From contig PXQK01000036.1 of NCBI GenBank assembly GCA_003022085.1, positions 1-5,581 of the forward strand: 5,581 nucleotides of DNA. Reading direction: 5' to 3'. Each line of letters opens with the position of its first letter. Position 1 is the first letter of the stretch. Shown here one piece after another: positions 1 to 5,581 of the stretch. This stretch comes from Halobacteriales archaeon QH_10_65_19 (GTDB taxonomy: Archaea > Halobacteriota > Halobacteria > Halobacteriales > Haloarculaceae). Below the pieces are notes generated by a model. It did no database searches, was not told the origin of the DNA, and saw nothing but the letters and a program-made list of their open reading frames with translations. A program made the translations under genes and the position numbers.

Positions 1-169
1 CGAGCGAGTCGGCCGGGACGCCCTGCTCCGTGCCGCCGGTCTCGAAGCTGACTGTGTAGTTCTCGTCGCCGAACATCGTCTCCGAGATCCGGGTGATCTC
101 GCCGACCTCCCCGTCGTAGTTGCTGTGCTTGTCGTGCAGGACGACGCTGTCGCCTTTCTCGAATGCCAT
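1..169 (-). CDS. Small SH3/KOW-like haloarchaeal protein, 3' end cut by window
   Basis: The first 56 codons are visible, starting from ATG at 169-167; the C-terminus lies outside the window. The protein begins MAFEKGDSVVLHDKHSNYDG and continues with a Gly-, Val- and Thr-rich pattern of short beta strands (EVGEITRISE, then NYTVSFETGG, then QGVPADSL). The opening 'GDSVVLHD' followed by 'GEVGEI' resembles small SH3-like or KOW-like barrels. I recall similar short hypothetical proteins in haloarchaea but cannot assign a function. The start is supported by a TATA-like element about 26 nt upstream and no Shine-Dalgarno, consistent with a leaderless mRNA. It lies about 150 nt beyond the phosphate operon on the same strand and appears to be its own transcription unit. 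Reality of the gene is fairly sure; the fold is inferred from the pattern alone. Confidence 0.8.
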   Translation of the reverse strand, partial: MAFEKGDSVVLHDKHSNYDGEVGEITRISETMFGDENYTVSFETGGTEQGVPADSL

Positions 170-189
170 ACCCGGTCCTAACCCCGACG

Positions 190-199
190 AAATAAAAAG
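190..199 (-). promoter_or_regulatory. TATA-box-like element for the small gene
   Basis: Read on the minus strand this is CTTTTTATTT, the only strongly AT-rich stretch between the two genes. Its centre is about 26 nt upstream of the A of the ATG at 169. Archaeal TATA boxes typically sit about 25-30 nt before the transcription start, so transcription would begin at or next to the ATG. The same run of five T (194-198) could also help terminate transcripts arriving from the phosphate operon, because archaeal RNA polymerase terminates at T-tracts. The promoter role is inferred from position and composition. Confidence 0.65.
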
Positions 200-242
200 T
201 GACTCCATTTCGACCCAGGGGTCCTCGGAACGTCCCGGCCAC

Positions 243-256
243 GTCCGCACGCGGAC
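243..256. repeat. Short inverted repeat in the intergenic spacer
   Basis: GTCCGC and GCGGAC form perfect 6-bp arms around a 2-nt centre. As RNA this would be a 5-bp stem with a 4-nt loop. It lies in the spacer downstream of the AbrB-PhoU gene and about 45 nt upstream of the TATA-like element of the small gene. It is not directly followed by a T-run on either strand, so it is not a textbook terminator. It could be an operator half-site pair or chance in GC-rich DNA. Confidence 0.3.
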
Positions 257-319
257 CACGACGGAGTTCCCGGAGAACTGCTGGCCCGAATGGGTGGACG
301 ACACCGACGACAGGACCGG

Positions 320-1333
320 TTAGCTTGAGGTTCTCCCGCGGTGTTCGGCCTGGAGTCCAGCCTCGGCGATGTTGATCCCGTACTCGACCGTCCGCTCGAC
401 GCTGTCAAGCACCAGCCCGAGGAGGTACCCGTCGTCGAGCCCCTGTCGGTAGAGCTCCTGGTCGGTCGACTCGATCTCGTCGAGCAGGCTCTCCGCGTCC
501 GCGACCACGGAGCCGCCCGTCGATCTCGGATCGAGCAGGCCGGAGAGCGACCGCTCGACGATCTCCCTGGCGCGCTCGCCCAGGTCGAGGAGTTCGTCGG
601 CGGTCGACCCGGGCGGGATCGCGTCCAGCCGTCCGGCGATGGTCGCAATCTTCTCCGCGTGGTCGGCAATCCGTTCGAGCTGCCGGGCCGCCATGTAGTA
701 CTCGAAGGGGGTCAGCTCCCCCTGATTGCCCATCGTCACCGCAGGGTCGACCAGCGACTGCTGGAAGCCCCGCGAGATGAGCGCGAACAGCCGGTCGACA
801 TCGTCGTCCTGCCGGGCGATCCCCTTGCCGACCTCGCCGTCAGCCTCGACAACAGCCCCCATCGCCTCCTCGTGCATCTCCAGGGCCGTCCGTTCGATCT
901 GTGCGAGGGTCTGCTCGGCCGAGAGCGTCCCGGCGTCCAGCATCGTCCGCGCGATCATGTTGTCCCGCTCCTCGGACATCACTTCGAGCCCGATGAAGCC
1001 ACGGATCGTTCGAACAACCGCCCGACGTTGCTCGGGCGTATCCAGCCCCTCGACGCGCACCTCGTCACAGCCCGCGATGTACGCCGACGCGACGGAGTGT
1101 GCGACGGTCGTCGGCTCCCGGTCGCCGGCCGTAATCGACGTCATGTAACACTCCGCGCTCGGCCCGGAGTTGCTCTGTGTCATCACGAGCTGATCGCCCT
1201 GCGAGTAGAGGTTGACCCGCGATCCGGGCTCGATGTCCTGCTCGCCGGCCCAGTCTTTGGGCAGCGAGACCGTGTACGTCGAGCCACCTGTGAGCTGTAC
1301 TTTCCGTTCGATCGGATCCTCCTTGTTGTTCAT
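320..1333 (-). CDS. PhoU-family protein with N-terminal AbrB/SpoVT-like domain (337 aa)
   Basis: Residues about 8-52 resemble an AbrB/SpoVT swapped-hairpin domain: RKVQLTGGSTYTVSLPKDW, then IEPGSRVNLY and GDQLVMT. Residues about 130-235 and 245-330 look like two alpha-helical PhoU repeats. The first repeat keeps the metal-site pattern ExxxD (E220 and D224, in LERIADHAEKIA). The second has E313 and E317 in SVERTVEYGINIAE, a Glu where PhoU normally has Asp. The protein is longer than ordinary PhoU (about 220 aa) because of the AbrB domain and a linker. The ATG at 1333 follows the phoU stop after 1 nt and lacks a clear Shine-Dalgarno, suggesting translational coupling. As last gene of the pst operon it is probably a phosphate-status regulator. 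DNA binding through the AbrB domain is inferred, since such domains can also serve for dimerisation. Confidence 0.93.
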   Translation of the reverse strand: MNNKEDPIERKVQLTGGSTYTVSLPKDWAGEQDIEPGSRVNLYSQGDQLVMTQSNSGPSAECYMTSITAGDREPTTVAHSVASAYIAGCDEVRVEGLDTPEQRRAVVRTIRGFIGLEVMSEERDNMIARTMLDAGTLSAEQTLAQIERTALEMHEEAMGAVVEADGEVGKGIARQDDDVDRLFALISRGFQQSLVDPAVTMGNQGELTPFEYYMAARQLERIADHAEKIATIAGRLDAIPPGSTADELLDLGERAREIVERSLSGLLDPRSTGGSVVADAESLLDEIESTDQELYRQGLDDGYLLGLVLDSVERTVEYGINIAEAGLQAEHRGRTSS

Positions 1334-1334
1334 G

Positions 1335-2000
1335 TTAGTAAAGCAGTTCGTCGTCGTGTTCGACTATGTACACCGTCCGGGCACAGATGTTGACCGCGTG
1401 GTCGCCGACCCGTTCGATGTCGCGAACCGTCAGCAGCGTGCGCGAGACGTCCTTTAGTCGTCTGTCGATCCGACTCTCGACCGGATCGGTGCCTATCAGC
1501 CCAACAAACACGTCCTCGCTCGCTTCCCGGCACTGCTGGTCGAGCTCGTCGTCCCGTCCCGCGACTTGCCGGGCAGCCTCCGCGTCGTCGACCGCGTAGG
1601 CGTCCATCGCAGCCTCGACCATGTCGCCGGCCTCGCGGGCGATCGGTTCGATGTCGACCCCTTCGATGTCGCCGCCAGCCTCGCGCCCGTACTCGGCCAG
1701 GTTGACAGCCAGATCGCCGATCCGTTCCAGGTCCGTAGCGATCTTGAACGTGGAGGCGATAAAGCGCAGGTCGCCCGCGACGGGCTGCTGGAGCGCAAAC
1801 AGCTCGATGCAGTCTGCCTCGACGTCGAGATACCACTCGTTGATCCGCTCGTCGTCCCTGACGACCGCCTCGGCTGTGCGGGAATCCCCGCTTTCGAGGA
1901 CCGCCACGGCGTCACGGTACTGGCCGAGAACGGTATCGGCCATCGCCCCGACGTCGCCCTGGAGGTCCCGTAGCCGCTCCTGGTAGCTGTTCCGTGCCAT
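1335..2000 (-). CDS. phoU: Phosphate signalling protein PhoU (221 aa)
   Basis: This is a full-length, conventional PhoU of two three-helix repeats. The family hallmark QQPVAGDLR is at residues 71-79. The two metal-cluster motifs are intact: DLERIGD (E92, D96) and DIERVGDH (E196, D200), each followed by a matching helix (LAVN and HAVN). In bacteria PhoU binds PstB and, where present, the sensor kinase PhoR, and restrains uptake and signalling when phosphate is plentiful; a cytoplasmic, membrane-associated role is expected here. ATG at 2000 lies 2 nt after the pstB stop. No strong Shine-Dalgarno is seen, so coupling to pstB translation is likely. The protein is strongly acidic, as usual in halophiles. 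Family assignment is very secure; its signalling partner in this organism is unknown. Confidence 0.96.
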   Translation of the reverse strand: MARNSYQERLRDLQGDVGAMADTVLGQYRDAVAVLESGDSRTAEAVVRDDERINEWYLDVEADCIELFALQQPVAGDLRFIASTFKIATDLERIGDLAVNLAEYGREAGGDIEGVDIEPIAREAGDMVEAAMDAYAVDDAEAARQVAGRDDELDQQCREASEDVFVGLIGTDPVESRIDRRLKDVSRTLLTVRDIERVGDHAVNICARTVYIVEHDDELLY

Positions 2001-2002
2001 CT

Positions 2003-2866
2003 CTAGCCGAACTTCCCGGTGATGTAGTCCTCGACACGCTGGTCGTCGGGGTTCTCGAAGATCGTCGTCGTGTTGTCGAACTCGACGAGCTCACCGCCCG
2101 TTAGGAACACCGCCGTCCTGTCCGAGATCCGGGCGGCCTGCTGCATATTGTGGGTGACGATGATGACCGTGTACTCCGACGCGAGATCCCCGATGAGATC
2201 CTCGATTTTCGACGTTGCGATCGGGTCGAGCGCGGATGCTGGTTCGTCCATCAGGATCACTTCCGGATCGACCGCGATCGTGCGTGCGATGCACAGACGT
2301 TGTTGTTGCCCCCCCGAGAGGTCGAGTGCCGACGTGTGTAGCTGGTCTTTGACTTCGTCCCAGAGAGCGGCCCGCTTGAGGGCAGTCTCGACGATATCGT
2401 CGGTGACTGTCTTGTCCTGGACCCGCAGTCCGTAGGCGACGTTGTCGTAGATGCTCTTGGGAAAGGGGTTGGGATGCTGGAACACCATTCCGATCTGCCG
2501 CCTGAGTGCAACCGGATCGACGTTGTCACCGTAGATATCGGTTCCGCGAAACCGAAGCTCCCCCTCGATCGTCGCGGCCTCGACAAGGTCGTTCATCCTG
2601 TTGATACACCGGAGGAACGTCGACTTTCCACAGCCAGAGGGGCCGATAATCGCAGTCACTTCCTGTTCGTAAATGTCGAGGTGGACGTCCTTGAGTGCCT
2701 GCTCCTCGCCGTAGTAGACGCTCAGGTTGCGAGTCTCGACGACCGACGTGGCTTGCTCTCCCTCCGCGTCCGTGTCAGTATCCGACGTGACGTATGTCTC
2801 GATCAGCGAGGTGTCTCTTGTTTCGTCTGTGCTTCCGGGCTGTGTCTCTTTATCTGGTTCACTCAT
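2003..2866 (-). CDS. pstB: Phosphate ABC transporter ATP-binding protein PstB (287 aa)
   Basis: PstB is the cytoplasmic ATPase that powers PstC-PstA phosphate import. In numbering from the ATG at 2866, it shows an aromatic A-loop (VYY, 50-52), Walker [10 protein letters not shown] (75-83), Q-loop Q130 in [10 protein letters not shown], signature LSGGQQQR (183-190), Walker B VILMDEP (203-209), D-loop SALD (211-214) and switch His239 in [20 protein letters not shown] is highly characteristic of PstB rather than other ABC ATPases. The reading frame extends upstream to a TTG at 2908 inside pstA. I chose the ATG at 2866 because AGGA precedes it by 7 nt and it leaves a normal 13-nt gap after pstA. 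The first 35 or so residues form an acidic, Thr- and Ser-rich tail ([12 protein letters not shown]) absent from typical PstB of about 250-260 aa, probably a disordered halophilic addition. Confidence 0.97.
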   Translation of the reverse strand: MSEPDKETQPGSTDETRDTSLIETYVTSDTDTDAEGEQATSVVETRNLSVYYGEEQALKDVHLDIYEQEVTAIIGPSGCGKSTFLRCINRMNDLVEAATIEGELRFRGTDIYGDNVDPVALRRQIGMVFQHPNPFPKSIYDNVAYGLRVQDKTVTDDIVETALKRAALWDEVKDQLHTSALDLSGGQQQRLCIARTIAVDPEVILMDEPASALDPIATSKIEDLIGDLASEYTVIIVTHNMQQAARISDRTAVFLTGGELVEFDNTTTIFENPDDQRVEDYITGKFG

Positions 2867-2873
2867 GTTTGTG

Positions 2874-2877
2874 TCCT
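2874..2877 (-). promoter_or_regulatory. Ribosome binding site deciding the pstB start
   Basis: On the minus strand AGGA lies 7 nt before the ATG at 2866 and just after the pstA stop codon (2882-2880). It supports the ATG over the upstream in-frame TTG at 2908, which would overlap the end of pstA by 29 nt. Confidence 0.65.
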
Positions 2878-2879
2878 GT

Positions 2880-4730
2880 TTATCGCTGGTATCTGTTCCG
2901 AATGACAATCGCGATGGCGTTCATCGTGAGCATTAACACGAGCAACACGATGGCGAGGGCCGCGACGACCCCTTTTCTGTACTCGGGAGCGAAGTTGGCC
3001 GACGCAGAGAAGATCCGTAGCGGGACCGCGGCACCGCTCGCGAAGAGGCCGTCGGGTGTGGTGAACGTCGTCGTCGGCACAGCGATGATGATCAGCGGCG
3101 CAGTCTCCCCGATGGCACGGCCCAGCGCGAGGATCGTCCCGGTCAGAATGCCGGGAACGGCCTCCGGGAGGACCACGGAGCGAATCGTCTGCCACCGGCT
3201 GGCACCCATGCCGTAGGAGGCCTCCCGGAGCGAGTCTGGCACCGCTTTGAGCGCCTCCTGGGCCGAGACAATGACGATGGGAAGGATCAGAAAACCGAGC
3301 GTGGCCGCCGCCGAGAAGACTAGCCCGGGGGCGTAGTCCAGAAAATTCTGGAACAGCCCGAGTCCGAGGAGTCCGTACACGACCGACGGAACTCCGGCCA
3401 GGTTCGCGATGTTGAGCTCGACCAGATTCGCGAGCCTCCCTTTCCACCCGGTGTCGGGTGCGTACTCCTCCAGATAGATCGCAGCTCCGACCCCAACCGG
3501 AAACGCCATCAGCGCCATGAAACTGACGATCATGATTGACCCGACGATCGACGGATACGCTCCCGCATCGGTTGCGGTGAGTCCGTCCCACGATTCGACC
3601 AGCAGCGTCGGCGTCACCCAGGTGTCCAGGCCGCCGATCGAGAGAAACCGCTCTAGGTACGCGCCGAGCACGATGCCACCGACGATGACGAACGGGCCGG
3701 CCACACCGACCCGTCCGTCCCGGTCGGTCACGAACGCCTCACCCACGACGTACGCGGTTGGCACCCCCATCCCGAGAGAGAGCACGATCAAGAGCCTCGG
3801 GTTGATCGAGACGGTGAGTGCGGTCGCCGCGACAGCGAGGGCCCCCGCGACGGCCGCCCCCGTCGCGAACAGTCCCGACCGCAACCCTCGCCGACGGGTG
3901 ACCACGAGCGCGAGAACTCCGATCACGGGGATACCGACGACACCACCGTAGGCCACCCAGAGGGGCAGAACCTCCAGGTACGGCCGGAGAAGCCGATCCA
4001 GACCAGCAGTCCCGGCGGCACTAAGACCCAGGACGGCCAGGACCACGAGTATCCCGTCCGTCGATGTCCGCCGTCGGAGGACGGAGTTTCCGACCGCGAG
4101 TGTCGGGACGCCGACCGCGATGGCGGTCACCAGGAGGCCACGCTCGACCGGAACCGGGACCGAGCCCAGCACTGGGACCCCGCCGAGAAACTCGTTGCCG
4201 AGTCCGAAGGCCGCGTCGAGTAGCGGGAACACGAGCACCTCGGAGCCGAACGTCCAGATGATGGCGAGCAACATCGCGAGTACTACTGCCGGCCCGACAA
4301 AATACGAGTGCTCGGTGTACCGCCCGTACACTGCCACCGAGAGTGGCAAGCTGCCGACCGTGATGATGTAGACCAGCGGTCCATACGGGCTCACCGCCTG
4401 GAGCATCATAAACGCAGAGAGGCTGAAAGCGAGGCCGCCAAACACCGCCGCAGACGCTCGGGCGTTTGCGGTCCTGACAGCCGGATTCCGCCGGCTGTAC
4501 AGCGTAAACGCCGACACTGGCGCGACCAGGGTAGAGAAAAAGAGGAGATACCACTCGAGTGACGCCGAGAGTGGGCCGATAGCGTCGAAGAACATAAACC
4601 CAAACAGCAGGGCCAGGGCCACCAGGCCGACGAGCGTTGCCGCGATCAGGATCGCCTCGAAGGCTTTCCCCTTGATCTCGGCGTACTGGAACCGTCCGCT
4701 TCGTTGCAGTGTCTCGGATTCTGTCGCCAT
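2880..4730 (-). CDS. pstA: Phosphate ABC transporter permease PstA with large membrane insertion (616 aa)
   Basis: PstA pairs with PstC to form the phosphate channel in the cell membrane. The conserved permease core is at about 390-616: [10 protein letters not shown] (393-402), IYLEEYAP (418-425), [12 protein letters not shown], the EAA coupling loop that contacts PstB (about 492-526, with REASYGMG and LPEAVPG), and the PstA/PstC signature RAIGETAPL (538-546). Typical bacterial PstA is about 280-300 aa. Here a first helix at about 24-48 is followed by about 340 extra residues holding some ten hydrophobic segments (about 60-78, 93-113, 117-136, 143-163, 199-217, 226-246, 256-277, 286-307, 312-332, 341-358). 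Arg-rich loops alternate ([23 protein letters not shown]). I recall long PstA proteins in other haloarchaea, so this is probably a lineage feature, not a sequencing error. ATG at 4730 is 1 nt after the pstC stop and has a strong Shine-Dalgarno. Confidence 0.95.
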   Translation of the reverse strand: MATESETLQRSGRFQYAEIKGKAFEAILIAATLVGLVALALLFGFMFFDAIGPLSASLEWYLLFFSTLVAPVSAFTLYSRRNPAVRTANARASAAVFGGLAFSLSAFMMLQAVSPYGPLVYIITVGSLPLSVAVYGRYTEHSYFVGPAVVLAMLLAIIWTFGSEVLVFPLLDAAFGLGNEFLGGVPVLGSVPVPVERGLLVTAIAVGVPTLAVGNSVLRRRTSTDGILVVLAVLGLSAAGTAGLDRLLRPYLEVLPLWVAYGGVVGIPVIGVLALVVTRRRGLRSGLFATGAAVAGALAVAATALTVSINPRLLIVLSLGMGVPTAYVVGEAFVTDRDGRVGVAGPFVIVGGIVLGAYLERFLSIGGLDTWVTPTLLVESWDGLTATDAGAYPSIVGSIMIVSFMALMAFPVGVGAAIYLEEYAPDTGWKGRLANLVELNIANLAGVPSVVYGLLGLGLFQNFLDYAPGLVFSAAATLGFLILPIVIVSAQEALKAVPDSLREASYGMGASRWQTIRSVVLPEAVPGILTGTILALGRAIGETAPLIIIAVPTTTFTTPDGLFASGAAVPLRIFSASANFAPEYRKGVVAALAIVLLVLMLTMNAIAIVIRNRYQR

Positions 4731-4731
4731 C

Positions 4732-5581
4732 TCAGTACTCCTCCCGATACTGCCGGCTGATGAGCTCTGCGATGTAGTTCATCGTGAGTGTGATCGCAAA
4801 CAGTGTGAGCCCGATTGCGAACATCGATTCGTAGGCGACCGTCTGGCCGAGGGATTCGGCACTCGCGATGTTGACCATCGCTACGGTCATCGTCTCGATT
4901 GACTGTGTGAAATTCTCCAGGATGTTCGGAACGGTCGGTATTTTCGGACTCTGTCCGGCGGCTACCACCACGATCATCGTCTCACCGATTGCCCGCGAGA
5001 GTGCGAGGACGTACGAGGAGACGATTCCCGAGGTCGCCGCGGGGACGACAATCGACGTCGAGACGTCGAATTTCGTCGAGCCGAGCCCGTATCCGGCTTC
5101 CCGGAGGCTGTCGGGCACCGCACTCAGCGCGTCCTCGCTGATCGAGGAGACCATCGGAATGATCATTACGCCGACGGCGATGCTCGCCGACAGCGCGTTG
5201 AACGTACCGATGGAGGGTACGACGAAGACGAACTCTCCCGGAATAATCGTCTGCCTGATCGGCAACGGAGCGTCCAGAAGCGGTGTCAGATAGACCAGCG
5301 CGAAGTAGCCGTAGATGACCGTCGGAATCCCCGCCAGTATCTCTAGCAGCGGTTTTACAATTCCACGGACGCGGGAACTTGCGTACTCGCTGAGGTATAT
5401 CGCGGCTCCGAGCCCGACTGGAAGGGCGATAACGGCGGAGCCGACGGTGACGATGAGTGTCCCGCTGACCAGCGGGAGGACGCCGTAGGACGGCGTGTTG
5501 CTGAGTGGCGACCAGTTCTGTCCGGTCAGGAAGTCGATCGGGGAGACGTGCCCGAAGAACGTCAGTGCCTGACCGGAGAGT
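4732..5581 (-). CDS. pstC: Phosphate ABC transporter permease PstC, N-terminus outside window
   Basis: The visible 282 residues run open to the window edge, so the true start lies beyond 5581; a TTG at 5265 is internal, not the start. The family is usually about 300-330 aa, so perhaps 20-50 residues including the first helix are missing. Numbered within the fragment, landmarks are IYLSEYASSRVRG (61-73), the PstC hallmark PLLEILAGIPTVIYGYFAL (77-95), the EAA coupling loop (about 149-180, with PDSLREAGYGLG and VPAATSG) and RAIGET (196-201). The C-terminus ends in a helix (SMFAIGLTLFAITLTMNY) and a charged cytoplasmic tail RQYREEY. PstC forms the channel with PstA and receives phosphate from the extracytoplasmic binding protein PstS. 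As the rightmost gene it is upstream of pstA with a 1-nt gap, in the usual pstC-A-B-phoU order. Confidence 0.96.
   Translation of the reverse strand, partial: LSGQALTFFGHVSPIDFLTGQNWSPLSNTPSYGVLPLVSGTLIVTVGSAVIALPVGLGAAIYLSEYASSRVRGIVKPLLEILAGIPTVIYGYFALVYLTPLLDAPLPIRQTIIPGEFVFVVPSIGTFNALSASIAVGVMIIPMVSSISEDALSAVPDSLREAGYGLGSTKFDVSTSIVVPAATSGIVSSYVLALSRAIGETMIVVVAAGQSPKIPTVPNILENFTQSIETMTVAMVNIASAESLGQTVAYESMFAIGLTLFAITLTMNYIAELISRQYREEY
4738..4745 (-). promoter_or_regulatory. Strong Shine-Dalgarno of pstA inside the pstC end
   Basis: GGGAGGAG on the minus strand lies 7 nt before the pstA ATG and overlaps the Arg-Glu-Glu codons at the end of pstC. It is the clearest ribosome binding site in the window and confirms the pstA start. 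Because it is covered by ribosomes finishing pstC, the two permease genes are probably translationally coupled, which would help balance the two channel subunits. Confidence 0.75.

Larger units (their letters stand above)
170..319. other. Intergenic spacer between phosphate operon and small gene
   Basis: About 150 nt with no convincing coding frame. It holds the end of the phosphate operon transcript, the inverted repeat at 243-256, and the T-rich promoter-like element at 190-199. No classical stem-plus-T-run terminator was seen right after the operon stop codon at 320-322. Confidence 0.6.

Noticed and set aside
120..323. A 67-codon plus-strand open frame across the spacer
   Set aside because: It overlaps the start and promoter of the small minus-strand gene, has no ribosome binding site or TATA-like element in a suitable place, and its composition is unremarkable.
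1334..1345. TTTACTA as an internal promoter for the AbrB-PhoU gene
   Set aside because: It is only about 5-12 nt before the ATG, too close for a TATA box serving that start; it is simply the end of the phoU coding sequence.
341..1393. A 350-codon open frame on the plus strand
   Set aside because: It lies antisense to the AbrB-PhoU gene, is rich in Arg, Asp and His with no recognisable domain, and is the expected by-product of GC-rich third positions in the real gene.
2863..3591. A 242-codon open frame on the minus strand overlapping the end of pstA
   Set aside because: It is an alternative frame within the conserved PstA permease core; its Arg- and Gly-rich product has none of the family motifs present in the pstA frame.
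2880..4730. Possible fusion or frameshift artefact explaining the double-length PstA
   Set aside because: The frame is uninterrupted, the inserted helices have a coherent positive-inside charge pattern, and no second set of permease motifs is present, so neither a misjoin nor a duplicated permease is suggested.
5263..5265. TTG as a possible start of a 177-aa PstC
   Set aside because: The same frame continues upstream to the window edge with conserved PstC sequence (IYLSEYASS, LAGIPTVIYGYFAL), so this TTG is an internal Leu codon.

Overview
The window looks like chromosomal DNA from a halophilic archaeon (Halobacteria). It is GC-rich, its soluble proteins are heavily loaded with Asp and Glu, and one gene has a TATA box about 26 nt before its ATG with no Shine-Dalgarno, as expected of a leaderless archaeal transcript. 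An AbrB-fused PhoU protein and an enlarged PstA also fit. No species can be named from this sequence alone.

Almost the whole window is one minus-strand operon for high-affinity phosphate uptake. Transcription runs from right to left: pstC (4732-5581, 5' end outside the window), pstA (2880-4730), pstB (2003-2866), phoU (1335-2000) and a second, AbrB-domain PhoU-family gene (320-1333). Spacers are 1, 13, 2 and 1 nt, so the genes are very probably co-transcribed and partly translationally coupled. The phosphate-binding protein gene pstS and the operon promoter are not in view; if present they should lie beyond position 5581. After the operon comes a spacer of about 150 nt (170-319) holding a small inverted repeat and a TATA-like T-rich element. 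Last is the start of a small, separately transcribed minus-strand gene (1-169, cut by the window edge) that encodes a probable SH3-like beta-barrel protein.

PstC and PstA form the membrane channel, and a PstB dimer drives it by ATP hydrolysis. PhoU proteins are known in bacteria to restrain Pst and relay phosphate status. Here one PhoU is conventional, with two metal-site motifs. The other carries an N-terminal AbrB/SpoVT-type domain and a degenerate second metal motif, which suggests a direct link from transporter to DNA. The other notable point is PstA: about 340 extra residues with about ten predicted membrane helices lie between its first helix and the conserved permease core, and the charge pattern preserves the topology of the core. 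No mobile elements, CRISPR arrays, tRNAs or rRNAs were seen.
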